Part shown: piece by piece, positions 8,951-20,997 of the stretch
Layout of the letters: each line of letters opens with the position of its first letter
Position numbering within the stretch: the first letter of the stretch is position 1
From: Strigamia acuminata
Lineage: Eukaryota > Arthropoda > Chilopoda > Geophilomorpha > Linotaeniidae
DNA: 64,000 nt
NCBI GenBank assembly: GCA_949358305.1
Contig: CASHSZ010000054.1
Span: forward strand, 62,001-126,000
Reading direction: 5' to 3'
Notes under the pieces: generated by a model
What the model was told of the DNA's origin: nothing
What the model saw: only the letters and a program-made list of their open reading frames with translations
Database searches by the model: none
Translations under genes and position numbers: made by a program

Positions 8951-9345
8951 TTTGTCTTTTTGAAAATGAATAAACGCCCCGGCGTTTATGCGAGGCAAGC
9001 CATAGTTTTTGTAGGTTCTTTCCTGATTAGGGTTACTTGTGACGTGCACGGGCGAGCTCGCCTGAGGACGCCAAAAAAAGCTCAAAAACGCCCCAAAACG
9101 CCTGAAAATCGCGCAACTCGAAGCAAAAAATTACAGTTTGAATTCAAATCAAAACTAACCACAAATACATGCTACAATTAGGTAAATTTTCAAATTTTTT
9201 ATCAATAAATGATGACTTTCAAGAAGTATGACAACATTTGACAAAATTTAGACCAGTTGCATTTAAAAACTAAAATATTTTGTGTTTTACTTCAATTTTA
9301 AACCAAAAATGACGTCATTTTTTGTTTAAACCGGCGTTTATTTGA
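8951..9345. repeat. Spacer with half hairpin unit and palindrome, copy 1
   Basis: A 22-bp palindrome lies at 8970-8991 and the left half of a hairpin-family repeat at 9039-9130. AT-rich sequence follows, whose phrases (ACAAATACATGCT, AATATTTTGTGTTTTACTTC) also occur at 6620-6770. No gene is seen. Confidence 0.55.
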
Positions 9346-9577
9346 GGCAAGCACGCCGCTGAGAACGCCAAAAAATGCTCAAAAACACTCCAAAAGGCCT
9401 GAAAATCGCGCAACTTGAGGCAAAAAATTAATTTTTCATCTTTGTTTCAACTTTTGTGACGTTTAAAATTGTGTTTTCAAGTTTTATGCCTCAAGTTGCA
9501 TTGTCATCTGGCGTTTTGGGGCGTTTTGGGGCGTTCGCAGGCGTTTGCACGCGTTTTTTGGCGTTGTCACTCACTCA
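9346..9577. repeat. Hairpin-family repeat H3, copy 1
   Basis: This is the third full unit of the family, with AACGCC/AAAAA words on the left arm and GCGTTTTGGG words on the right arm. It is followed by a phased A/T-tract stretch (9578-9760) as for H1 and H2. Confidence 0.68.
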
Positions 9578-9760
9578 AGTGGCCATTTTTAGCCAATTTT
9601 CGAAGTAAAAATGGCCTTTTTTTTATTAAAATGGCCATTTTCAGCCATTTGTCATAGTAAAAATGGCCATTTTCAGCCATTTTTTATAGTAAAAATGGCC
9701 ATTTTTCATCCAAAATGGCCGTTTTTCATCCAAAATGACCATTTTTATCATTGACACGCT
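9578..9760. repeat. Phased A/T-tract repeat, copy 1
   Basis: GGCCATTTTTAGCC/TAGTAAAAAT words are repeated at about 10-11-bp steps, as at 7098 and 8089. Confidence 0.62.
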
Positions 9761-10055
9761 ATAAAAATGTAACGTTTCAATGGCGTTTTGACGGAATTGG
9801 TAAGTTTTGAAATTTCCCGTGTCCCGTTATTGTGACTCCTCGTCCGGTTTCTCAGAACCGAAACCCTAATACAGGTGAATTAGTGACGCCTAATTTGTTT
9901 TAACAAATAAAGCAAACAACATCTCGCCTCACTTCCAGTCTTGAAAATTAGTAAACGCCCCGGCGTTTATTCGAGGCAAGCCGTTGTTTTTACAGTAATT
10001 TCCTGGTTAGGGTTATTTTTTTTTTAACTCTTGAAGAAATAAGTTTGTTTTTTTC

Positions 10056-10297
10056 TCGCCTGCACGCGCGAGCTCGCATGAGAATGCTAAAAAATAAGCA
10101 AAAACGTTCTAAAACGCCCCAAAACGCTTCAAAATGCTCCAAAAAGCCTGAAAATCGTGCCACTCAAAGCAAAAAATTATGTTCGCATGTTTTTTGCCTC
10201 AAGTTGCACGGTTATCTGGCGTTTTGGTGCGTTCTTGGGGCGTTTTGGTGCGTTCTTGGGGCGTTTTCGGGCGTTTTTTCGGCGTTGTCACTCACTC
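10056..10297. repeat. Hairpin-family repeat H4, copy 1
   Basis: This is the fourth full unit. It has a short loop and a doubled GGTGCGTTCTTGGGGCGTTTT word in its right arm. Unlike the others it is not followed by a phased A/T-tract stretch. Confidence 0.65.
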
Positions 10298-11149
10298 CCG
10301 CACTTTGCTGTCTTGTTTATTACAATTTGGTTTAGCTGTTGTATTTATTTTTATTTGTTTTATGGTTATTTAATGTGTTTTTGTAGCATTCAAAATGTTT
10401 TGTTGCCTAATTTCTCGTTTTGGCGCCAACTGTTTGTTTGACAACGCCGTGTCAGAATTTAGGGATGATTCTGCTTTGGTTTCTAATTAAAAAAAAAATG
10501 TTGTTTTAATTTCAATTGTAACTGCTTATTATAACGTTATTATTAGTATTTTGTAAAGGTTCATTCTTTTTCCATGTTAATAAAAAATGAAGTAACTTTC
10601 GGTGAAAAAAAAAACAGTTAAATGCGGATCAAAATTAAACACACACGAGAAGTTTAATAAACGTCCCGGCGTTTATTCGAGGCAATACGGTACATTTGTG
10701 AAACCCAACTTGGAACCCGAAAATAACGTGGGGCCGTCTGAACACCTGGATTTGAATTTTCGTCTACGCGCGCGCCGACGCATGGGGAATGCGGGGTGGG
10801 GTTCCTTCCCAGTGTTCCGAACGAGTCAATTTCACCCCGAAAATATCCCGAAATTGCTGATACATGCATTTCGAGCCAGAAATATTGATCTTCATGTAAA
10901 TTTTGATTGTTTAGCTTTTTTTTGAAATTTTACAAATTTTCCTCATCTCCTGCCTTCCTCGCTCATTTAACACCAAAATGGCCTGCATTGAGGATTTTTC
11001 CCATAATCCTTTTCACACGTATGGAGCGCAAACAGTCGCAATAAATGAAATCAGCGGAATTCGGCCTTGAGTTTGCGACGCCATCTTGAATACGAGTAAC
11101 AGCACAGTATGGTGTCAATTATTCGAACTGATCGTAAGGCATGGGACAA
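10298..11149. other. Spacer without recognised genes, copy 1
   Basis: This is AT-rich sequence containing a 22-bp palindrome variant near 10657 and little else that can be named. The 107-codon frame at 10602-10925 has no recognisable domain and runs through the palindrome, so it is not called as a gene. Confidence 0.55.
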
Positions 11150-11310
11150 AAATTGATTAAAAACGAACAAACATGATTAAAAATCAACAAAAATCGACTG
11201 AAATCGGACAATAATCAATTCAGAATGACAAATAACGATTAAAATTGGCAAAAATTGTCACAAATAGAGAAAAACCGATTAAAAATCAGCAAGAAACCAA
11301 TAGAAATTGA
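11150..11310 (+). repeat. Outer inverted repeat, left end (of the foldback structure 11150-21248)
   Basis: This is GATTAAAAATCAACAAAAAT-type sequence, inverted relative to 4868-5118 and 20998-21248. It opens the structure that then contains the MITE, three left arms, core and right arm. Confidence 0.6.
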
Positions 11311-11976
11311 TAAAATCAAATAAAAATTAACAAATATCCATTTTGTTTGCTTTTAAACAAATTAAGAACTTTGAAAACACACGACAATTTTAAACAGTAA
11401 ACACCGGGGTCAAATAAGCGCCGCTACTCGTTTAAACACCGGGGAGGTGTTAGTGAAGTGCCTCGAGTGGAGAAATTAATAAACGCTCGAGGCACCACGG
11501 TAGGCTTATTAAACACAAAATATGAAACGCTCGATCTTCAACAGGCGCACACGCCCGAGAACACCTCGGCATGCCTCAGCACTCTCCAAGAAACGAGAAA
11601 AACCAAGGCAAAAAAAAAAAAATACACCAAAATTAGGACTAAAATCAAACACACATGGGGCCCGGAAGATTGATAACATCCCGGCATATATTCAAGGCAG
11701 TACGCCATGTTTTTTCCACCATTTTGTAAGTTTATTTCAATATTCATAAAGTTTATTGCTTTTTGTATCATTAGTAGTATTCCCTTGTGTGATGTGGTTT
11801 TATAAATATCACACACAACTGCTTCTGCTGTTTTCTTCACGTTTATGCTTCGTGTATGCATGTGAAGCCCTCGCACATCTTTTGAGCACCTGTACACATT
11901 TGGACACGCTCAAGGTGCTACATCGCGCGCTCAAACGCACTAGATCGCGCGCGCAAACGCGCTACATCACGCATAT
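11311..11976. other. Flank between outer repeat and MITE, copy 1
   Basis: No gene is supported. It contains AAACACCGGGG words near 11401 and 11434 and a CTCGAGGCACC phrase near 11485, both echoing the spacer palindromes. The 119-codon minus-strand frame (11538-11897) has a hydrophobic tail produced by an A-rich run and no recognisable domain. Confidence 0.5.
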
Positions 11977-12368
11977 TAGGGATAAGAACGGACCGGGATA
12001 GGGACTGGACTGGTAATGTTTGCCCTATGCGGATACGGGACGGGACGGGATTACAGTTGCTAAATTCGTACTGCGAGGCGGAGACAATTTTCTAATTCCA
12101 GTTGTTATTTATCACTATTAAGCCTAATATTGAGCCTGATAATGCTAAAATAAAGTAAATAAACAACAACAACAAACTCATTATTAAAAGTAAATTACAC
12201 TGTATGACCAAAATATTGTTGTTTCTTTACTTTATTTTAGCATTATTAGGCCTAATATTAGGCTTAATACTGATTTATTTCAATTATGCAATCATACGCG
12301 CGTATTACGCTAACGTAATGGACCCGGGACGGGTCGGGACCCGAAAATTGGTCCCGTTCTCATCCCTA
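11977..12368. mobile_element. hAT-like MITE, 392 bp, copy 1
   Basis: Terminal inverted repeats begin TAGGGATAAGAACGG on the left and TAGGGATGAGAACGG on the right (minus strand). The element is flanked by a perfect 8-bp duplication, ACGCATAT, at 11969-11976 and 12369-12376. Internal inverted arms lie at about 12118-12152 and 12225-12262 (AATGCTAAAATAAAGTAAA and inverse). An 8-bp duplication with TAGGG termini is typical of the hAT superfamily. There is no transposase, so the element is non-autonomous. Confidence 0.85.
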
Positions 12369-12376
12369 ACGCATAT

Positions 12377-12583
12377 ATATCGCAGACATATCGCGCCCAC
12401 GACAAAGCACAAACCCATGGCAGTCACCAAAGAATATTTACGCCGCTTCCACGCACGTTTTATTTTCTCACAGGCCTCTACACATTTAACTTGCGCGCGC
12501 ACTTGCTACGTGCTCGTGTGGTCACAATAAATACCTAATTTTCATTAAAATAACGAATGAACGAAATCACTTCAACCACACTT
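12377..12583. other. Short flank between MITE and left-arm repeats, copy 1
   Basis: No gene is recognised. The sequence continues the flank interrupted by the MITE, with CGCGC-rich words. The open frame crossing it (12204-12530) starts inside the MITE and is not credible. Confidence 0.5.
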
Positions 12584-14264
12584 GCTACGGTCGACGCATC
12601 GACGGCGATTCGCATGCGTTACCCCAAATACCGATAAAAAATCGCAGAAAACACTAATCCCGACCCAAAAACCGCCAAAATTACCCTCAAAACACGCCAA
12701 CAACCTTCCACCACTTAAATTACACCGGAAAAAAACAATTTCAAACCGAAAAATCAACAAAAAAGGCCAAAAAAATATTGCAAACAAAGAGAAAAGATCA
12801 ATTATCGAGGCAAATCCCCACCACAAAACAACGCATCGCCGGTATACACTTAAGCGTACAGTGCACAACACTACTGTTTATTTTCAATGATCCAATAAAT
12901 AAAATTTGAAACAAAGTTGAGTGGAATTGTACGTTTCTTGTATATTAAAGTTTTTATTTTGTTTGTTTACACCTAATTTTTTTTTTCCATCATAGAATGG
13001 CGACTCGATACTTTTGTAGCTCGAATTCACTTCGTAAACGTGGTCGGTGTTCATCACGCGTCAATGCGCTCGTGCAATAGTATAGGCGCGCATACGATTT
13101 GATGCGCGCAAAACTTGCAAAACTTGCACGGAATTTGGGCAATTTTTGACAAATTTCAGCAGATTTTTGCCTGTATTTGACAAATTTCAGAAGATTTTTT
13201 GCCTATATTTGACAAATTTCAGAAGATTTCCTCAATCCTCAAACATTTGCTGAAATTTCTCATAAAATTTCTAAAATTAATTGAAATTTGTCTGAAATTT
13301 GTCTGGAATTTGTCAAATATTGTCAAAAATCCGTGGAAATTTGTCAAATACTGGCAAAAATCCATGTAAATTTGTCAAAAATTGCCATAATTCGGTGCAA
13401 ATTGTGTTAGATATTGGAAAAATTTATTTTAACGCTTCCAACGCGCCAGTAAATCGCGCGTGCACACGCATGGATTTTTCGTCATAGTTGGATGCGCGCA
13501 AACCTCACGTAACTTGCGCCAAAATTTGGCAATTTTTGACAAATTTCAGCAGATTTTTGCCAGTATTTGACAAATTTCCACTGATTTTTGACAATATTTG
13601 ACCCAACAACTGCGCCACGTTCCAGGCGCCGGTTTAGGCATTTTAGACCCGTTTTAGACCGTTTTAGATGGCGAAAACGTTCTCTCCATCATTTTCTACC
13701 CCTGGGTGAGGTTTTCAGCGTTCATGATTGATGAAAAAGCTGTTTTCTAACTAGCTGTCCCATTGCTAGTTTTGGCGTCAGGTTTTAGCAACCTTCCGAT
13801 CCGACTCTGTCGTCTGCACGACCTCCAAGACTGTTTTAGGGTTAATTTGAGTCAAATAATTCATTCTGGGGGTTGTTTTGGGTTTTTTACAAGTGTGTTT
13901 TTGTAGTTTTTATTGGTTTCAAACATTGTCAATTCTTTATACAAGTGTAACTTTCATTTCTCTGTATTTTGAGAACTTTGCATTGCAGCAAAGTTCATTT
14001 CTTGCCCCTTAATTATTGTGTAATTGTTGGTTTTCAAGCCCGTTTTTTAACAATAACTTTATTTGAAGTGCCTATTGTTTCAGGCACGTGCTTCCACGTG
14101 CCTTTTATTGTTGAGCAATTTCTTGGGCAGTTGCGCTCCTGTTGCTAGCATTGCCGCGCGTTCTCCGCGCGCGTACTCGCGTTTCGCATCACACACATTC
14201 GGATTCGATGGCCTATCGCGGCGGCACATTGTGTGGCATAGCGCGGCACGTTGCAATTGCTAAT
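12584..14264 (+). repeat. Left-arm repeat A1 (first of three)
   Basis: This is the first of three direct copies of the 1.69-kb arm. It differs from A2 at its start (about 30 bp replaced or missing) and by a few single bases. It has no hairpin array at its end and joins directly to A2. The short frames of 62-108 codons recur in every copy and carry no recognisable domain. Confidence 0.9.
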
Positions 14265-15950
14265 GCTACGGTCGACGGCGATTCGCATGCGCTATCCGCT
14301 GCATCAAACCCCAAATACCGAAAAAAAATCGCAGAAAACACTAATCCCGACCCAAAAACCGCCAAAATTACCCTCAACACACGCCAACAACCTTCCACCA
14401 CTTAAATTACACCGGAAAAAAACAATTTCAAACCGAAAAATCAACAAAAAAGGCCAAAAAAATATTGCAAACAAAGAGAAAAGATCAATTATCGAGGCAA
14501 ATCCCCACCACAAAACAACGCATCGCCGGTATACACTTAAGCGTACAGTGCACAACACTACTGTTTATTTTCAATAATCCAATAAATAAAATTTGAAACA
14601 AAGTTGAGTGGAATTGTACGTTTCTTGTATATTAAAGTTTTTATTTTGTTTGTTTACACTTAATTTTTTTTTCCATCATAGAATGGCGACTCGATACTTT
14701 TGTAGCTCGAATTCACTTCGTAAACGTGGTCGGTGTTCATCACGCGTCAATGCGCTCGTGCAATAGTATAGGCGCGCATACGATTTGATGCGCGCAAAAC
14801 TTGCAAAACTTGCACGGAATTTGGGCAATTTTTGACAAATTTCAGCAGATTTTTGCCTGTATTTGACAAATTTCAGAAGATTTTTTGCCTATATTTGACA
14901 AATTTCAGAAGATTTCCTCAATCCTCAAACATTTGCTGAAATTTCTCATAAAATTTCTAAAATTAATTGAAATTTGTCTGAAATTTGTCTGGAATTTGTC
15001 AAATATTGTCAAAAATCCGTGGAAATTTGTCAAATACTGGCAAAAATCCATGTAAATTTGTCAAAAATTGCCATAATTCGGTGCAAATTGTGTTAGATAT
15101 TGGAAAAATTTATTTTAACGCTTCCAACGCGCCAGTAAATCGCGCGTGCACACGCATGGATTTTTCGTCATAGTTGGATGCGCGCAAACCTCACGTAACT
15201 TGCGCCAAAATTTGGCAATTTTTGACAAATTTCAGCAGATTTTTGCCAGTATTTGACAAATTTCCACTGATTTTTGACAATATTTGACCCAACAACTGCG
15301 CCACGTTCCAGGCGCCGGTTTAGGCATTTTAGACCCGTTTTAGACCGTTTTAGATGGCGAAAACGTTCTCTCCATCATTTTCTACCCCTGGGTGAGGTTT
15401 TCAGCGTTCATGATTGATGAAAAAGCTGTTTTCTAACTAGCTGTCCCATTGCTAGTTTTGGCGTCAGGTTTTAGCAACCTTCCGATCCGACTCTGTCGTC
15501 TGCACGACCTCCAAGACTGTTTTAGGGTTAATTTGAGTCAAATAATTCATTCTGGGGGTTGTTTTGGGTTTTTTACAAGTGTGTTTTTGTAGTTTTTATT
15601 GGTTTCAAACATTGTCAATTCTTTATACAAGTGTAACTTTCATTTCTCTGTATTTTGAGAACTTTGCATTGCAGCAAAGTTCATTTCTTGCCCCTTAATT
15701 ATTGTGTAATTGTTGGTTTTCAAGCCCGTTTTTTAACAATAACTTTATTTGAAGTGCCTATTGTTTCAGGCACGTGCTTCCACGTGCCTTTTATTGTTGA
15801 GCAATTTCTTGGGCAGTTGCGCTCCTGTTGCTAGCATTGCCGCGCGTTCTCCGCGCGCGTACTCGCGTTTCGCATCACACACATTCGGATTCGATGGCCT
15901 ATCGCGGCGGCACATTGTGTGGCATAGCGCGGCACGTTGCAATTGCTAAT
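14265..15950 (+). repeat. Left-arm repeat A2 (second of three)
   Basis: This is a 1,686-bp direct repeat, followed by A3 at an exact 1686-bp offset. Only A3 leads into the palindromic core. Confidence 0.92.
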
Positions 15951-17632
15951 GCTACGGTCGACGGCGATTCGCATGCGCTATCCGCTGCATCAAACCCCAA
16001 ATACCGAAAAAAAATCGCAGAAAACACTAATCCCGACCCAAAAACCGCCAAAATTACCCTCAACACACGCCAACAACCTTCCACCACTTAAATTACACCG
16101 GAAAAAAACAATTTCAAACCGAAAAATCAACAAAAAAGGCCAAAAAAATATTGCAAACAAAGAGAAAAGATCAATTATCGAGGCAAATCCCCACCACAAA
16201 ACAACGCATCGCCGGTATACACTTAAGCGTACAGTGCACAACACTACTGTTTATTTTCAATAATCCAATAAATAAAATTTGAAACAAAGTTGAGTGGAAT
16301 TGTACGTTTCTTGTATATTAAAGTTTTTATTTTGTTTGTTTACACTTAATTTTTTTTTCCATCATAGAATGGCGACTCGATACTTTTGTAGCTCGAATTC
16401 ACTTCGTAAACGTGGTCGGTGTTCATCACGCGTCAATGCGCTCGTGCAATAGTATAGGCGCGCATACGATTTGATGCGCGCAAAACTTGCAAAACTTGCA
16501 CGGAATTTGGGCAATTTTTGACAAATTTCAGCAGATTTTTGCCTGTATTTGACAAATTTCAGAAGATTTTTTGCCTATATTTGACAAATTTCAGAAGATT
16601 TCCTCAATCCTCAAACATTTGCTGAAATTTCTCATAAAATTTCTAAAATTAATTGAAATTTGTCTGAAATTTGTCTGGAATTTGTCAAATATTGTCAAAA
16701 ATCCGTGGAAATTTGTCAAATACTGGCAAAAATCCATGTAAATTTGTCAAAAATTGCCATAATTCGGTGCAAATTGTGTTAGATATTGGAAAAATTTATT
16801 TTAACGCTTCCAACGCGCCAGTAAATCGCGCGTGCACACGCATGGATTTTTCGTCATAGTTGGATGCGCGCAAACCTCACGTAACTTGCGCCAAAATTTG
16901 GCAATTTTTGACAAATTTCAGCAGATTTTTGCCAGTATTTGACAAATTTCCACTGATTTTTGACAATATTTGACCCAACAACTGCGCCACGTTCCAGGCG
17001 CCGGTTTAGGCATTTTAGACCCGTTTTAGACCGTTTTAGATGGCGAAAACGTTCTCTCCATCATTTTCTACCCCTGGGTGAGGTTTTCAGCGTTCATGAT
17101 TGATGAAAAAGCTGTTTTCTAACTAGCTGTCCCATTGCTAGTTTTGGCGTCAGGTTTTAGCAACCTTCCGATCCGACTCTGTCGTCTGCACGACCTCCAA
17201 GACTGTTTTAGGGTTAATTTGAGTCAAATAATTCATTCTGGGGGTTGTTTTGGGTTTTTTACAAGTGTGTTTTTGTAGTTTTTATTGGTTTCAAACATTG
17301 TCAATTCTTTATACAAGTGTAACTTTCATTTCTCTGTATTTTGAGAACTTTGCATTGCAGCAAAGTTCATTTCTTGCCCCTTAATTATTGTGTAATTGTT
17401 GGTTTTCAAGCCCGTTTTTTAACAATAACTTTATTTGAAGTGCCTATTGTTTCAGGCACGTGCTTCCACGTGCCTTTTATTGTTGAGCAATTTCTTGGGC
17501 AGTTGCGCTCCTGTTGCTAGCATTGCTGCGCGTTCTCCGCGCGCGTACTCGCGCGTTTCGCATCACACACATTCGGGTTCAATGGCCTATCGCGGCGGCA
17601 CATTGTGTGGCATAGCGCGGCACGTTGCAATT
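15951..17632 (+). repeat. Left-arm repeat A3 (third, joined to core)
   Basis: This is the third direct copy, whose end diverges from A1/A2: it carries TCGCGCGTTTCGC and TTCGGGTTCAATGG where A1/A2 have TCGCGTTTCGC and TTCGGATTCGATGG. The sequence then continues into ACGTGACG and TATTTAAG motifs and the hairpin core. Confidence 0.9.
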
Positions 17633-17751
17633 ACGTGACGTGGCACGTTGCTGTTACGTGACGCGATAGCCAGTATTTAAGCAGGGGATTCCATCATCGT
17701 TTACACAAATGCGCATTGCAACGTGGAGGCGCATTCGAGTCCTTTTCCCAA
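17633..17751 (+). promoter_or_regulatory. Promoter-like segment facing the core, copy 2 left side
   Basis: Same sequence as 1503-1621: two ACGTGACG motifs and a TATTTAAG box at 17674-17681. Its mirror is at 19600-19718. Confidence 0.33.
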
Positions 17752-18252
17752 GCGTTGAAAAAGGACAAAACTCGTATTCGATTCGAAAGCGAATCGAATA
17801 CGATTTTTGTCCTTTTTCAACGCAAAATTGTATTCGACTCGTTTTCGAGTCGAATACGAGTTTTGCCCTTCTTCAACGCGAAATCGTATTCGACTCGTTT
17901 TCGAGTCGAATACGAGTTTTGCCCTTCTTCAACGCGAAATCGTATTCGACTCGTTTTCGAGTCGAATACGAGTTTTGCCCTTCTTCAACGCGAAATTGTA
18001 TTCGACTCGTTTTCGAGTCGAATACGAGTTTTGCCCTTCTTCAACGCGAAATCGTATTCGACTCGTTTTCGAGTCGAATACGAGTTTTGCCCTTCTTCAA
18101 CGCGAAATCGTATTCGACTCGTTTTCGAGTCGAATACGAGTTTTGCCCTTCTTCAACGCGAAATCGTATTCGACTCGTTTTCGAGTCGAATACGAGTTTT
18201 GCCCTTCTTCAACGCGAAATCGTATTCGACTCGTTTTCGAGTCGAATACGAG
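17752..18252 (+). repeat. 56-bp hairpin array, copy 2, left
   Basis: This is the copy 2 equivalent of 1622-2122: one large hairpin and eight 56-bp hairpin units in the same order and with the same variants. Confidence 0.93.
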
Positions 18253-18343
18253 ATAGTCGATGACCCGTTCCCGGACTTTGACTCGTACGACTCGTATTCG
18301 AGATGTATTCGAGATGTATTCGAATCGTATTCGAGTCGTATTC

Positions 18344-19069
18344 GAGATGGTCGATGATTTCCACTCGCTCGTATACGCGTTGTATACGAGCTCGTATTTT
18401 GATCGTAATCGTAAACGAATCGTTTACAAGTCGTATACAAGTTGTATACGACGTGTATACACCTCGTATACGAACGAAGTTTGGAAAATCCACCGGATAC
18501 TTACTACGACATGAAAACACATAGTAGTCACATACGTCTTATTTGGAAATTGTGTTTTCACAAACTTCGTTCGTATACGAGGTGTATACACGTCGTATAC
18601 AACTTGTATACGACTTGTAAACGTTTCGTTTACGATTACGATCAAAATACGAGCTCGTATACAACGCGTATACGAGTCGAATACGAATCGAATTCGAGTC
18701 GTATTCGAGATGGTCGATGATTTCCACTCGCTCGTATACGCGTTGTATACGAGCTCGTATTTTGATCGTAATCGTAAACGAATCGTTTACAAGTCGTATA
18801 CAAGTTGTATACGACGTGTATACACCTCGTATACGAACGAAGTTTGGAAAATCCACCGGATACTTACTACGACATGAAAACACATAGTAGTCACATACGT
18901 CTTATTTGGAAATTGTGTTTTCACAAACTTCGTTCGTATACGAGGTGTATACACGTCGTATACAACTTGTATACGACTTGTAAACGATTCGTTTACGATT
19001 ACGATCAAAATACGAGCTCGTATACAACGCGTATACGAGCGAGTGGAAATCATCGACCATCTCGAATAC
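18344..19069. repeat. Two 363-bp palindromic core modules, copy 2
   Basis: These are modules 18344-18706 and 18707-19069, with the same sequence as 2214-2939 in copy 1. The dyad axis is near 18706. Confidence 0.88.
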
Positions 19070-19154
19070 GACTCGAATACGATTCGAATACATCTCGAAT
19101 ACATCTCGAATACGAGTCGTACGAGTCAAAGTCCGGGAACGGGTCATCGACTAT

Positions 19155-19599
19155 CTCGTATTCGACTCGAAAACGAGTCGAATACGATTTCGCGTTGAAG
19201 AAGGGCAAAACTCGTATTCGACTCGAAAACGAGTCGAATACGATTTCGCGTTGAAGAAGGGCAAAACTCGTATTCGACTCGAAAACGAGTCGAATACGAT
19301 TTCGCGTTGAAGAAGGGCAAAACTCGTATTCGACTCGAAAACGAGTCGAATACGATTTCGCGTTGAAGAAGGGCAAAACTCGTATTCGACTCGAAAACGA
19401 GTCGAATACGATTTCGCGTTGAAGAAGGGCAAAACTCGTATTCGACTCGAAAACGAGTCGAATACGATTTCGCGTTGAAGAAGGGCAAAACTCGTATTCG
19501 ACTCGAAAACGAGTCGAATACAATTTTGCGTTGAAAAAGGACAAAAATCGTATTCGATTCGCTTTCGAATCGAATACGAGTTTTGTCCTTTTTCAACGC
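19155..19599 (-). repeat. 56-bp hairpin array, copy 2, right
   Basis: The inverted array has seven units plus the large hairpin. As in copy 1 it is one unit shorter than the left side, so the asymmetry predates the 16-kb duplication. Confidence 0.93.
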
Positions 19600-19719
19600 T
19601 TGGGAAAAGGACTCGAATGCGCCTCCACGTTGCAATGCGCATTTGTGTAAACGATGATGGAATCCCCTGCTTAAATACTGGCTATCGCGTCACGTAACAG
19701 CAACGTGCCACGTCACGTA

Positions 19720-20995
19720 ATTGCAACGTGCCGCGCTATGCCACACAATGTGCCGCCGCGATAGGCCATTGAACCCGAATGTGTGTGATGCGAAACGCGC
19801 GAGTACGCGCGCGGAGAACGCGCGGCAATGCTAGCAACAGGAGCGCAACTGCCCAAGAAATTGCTCAACAATAAAAGGCACGTGGAAGCACGTGCCTGAA
19901 ACAATAGGCACTTCAAATAAAGTTATTGTTAAAAAACGGGCTTGAAAACCAACAATTACACAATAATTAAGGGGCAAGAAATGAACTTTGCTGCAATGCA
20001 AAGTTCTCAAAATACAGAGAAATGAAAGTTACACTTGTATAAAGAATTGACAATGTTTGAAACCAATAAAAACTACAAAAACACACTTGTAAAAAACCCA
20101 AAACAACCCCCAGAATGAATTATTTGACTCAAATTAACCCTAAAACAGTCTTGGAGGTCGTGCAGACGACAGAGTCGGATCGGAAGGTTGCTAAAACCTG
20201 ACGCCAAAACTAGCAATGGGACAGCTAGTTAGAAAACAGCTTTTTCATCAATCATGAACGCTGAAAACCTCACCCAGGGGTAGAAAATGATGGAGAGAAC
20301 GTTTTCGCCATCTAAAACGGTCTAAAACGGGTCTAAAATGCCTAAACCGGCGCCTGGAACGTGGCGCAGTTGTTGGGTCAAATATTGTCAAAAATCAGTG
20401 GAAATTTGTCAAATATAGGCAAAAATCTGCTGAAATTTGTCAAAAATTGACCAAATTCCGTGCAAGTTTTGCAAGTTTTGTGCGCATCAAGCCATGCGCG
20501 CCTATACTATTGCACGAGCGCATTGACGCGTGATGAAAACCGACCACGTTTACGAAGTGAATTCGAGCTACAAAAGTATCAAATCGCCATTCTAGTATGG
20601 AACAAAAAAAATTAAGTGGAAACAAACAAAATAAAAACTTTAATATACGAGAAACGTACAATTCCACTCAACTTTGTTTCAAATTTTATTTATTGGATCA
20701 TTAAAAATAAACAGTAGTGTTGTGCACTGTACACTTAAATGTATACCGCAGTACAAGTACCGCGGTCCCGGTACTGCACCGGTACACGTGAAAACGCGAG
20801 TTTCTCAAATTTAAAAAGTTGATGTCGGCGGCGATGCGTTGTTTTGTGGTGAGAATTTGCCTCGAGAATTGATCTTATCTCTTTGTTTGCAATATTTTTT
20901 TTGGCATTCTTTGTTGATTTTTCGGTTTGAATTTGTTTTTTTCCGGTGTAATTTGAGTGGTGGAAGGTTGTTGGGGTGTGTTGAGGGCAATTTTG
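19720..20995 (-). repeat. Right arm A' of palindrome, copy 2
   Basis: Same as 3590-4865. It is inverted relative to A1-A3, with the internal deletion and the extra GGTACCG-rich segment of about 85 bp. Confidence 0.88.
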
Positions 20996-20997
20996 GT

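Larger units (their letters stand above)
1..16130. repeat. 16.1-kb tandem array, copy 1
   Basis: Positions from 1 to 5478 recur at +16130 and positions from 5935 onward recur at +16180, which defines a tandem period of about 16.15 kb. The order in this copy is: end of left arm, palindromic core, inverted right arm, 6-kb spacer, outer inverted repeat, hAT-like MITE, left-arm copies A1 and A2, and the start of A3. By eye the copies differ at only a few single bases (for example near 1387, 8351 and 11964) plus one inverted block at 5480-5934. No protein-coding gene is supported in the unit. All open frames are short or lie in low-complexity hairpin arrays. Confidence 0.93.

Noticed and set aside
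10429-10436. TGGCGCC as a retroviral-type tRNA-Lys primer site
   Set aside because: The match is only a short palindrome (TTGGCGCCAA) with no LTR next to it and no extended complementarity.
12204-12530. 108-codon frame with a hydrophobic start as a small membrane protein
   Set aside because: It begins inside the MITE inverted repeat, and its hydrophobicity comes from the AT-rich arm.
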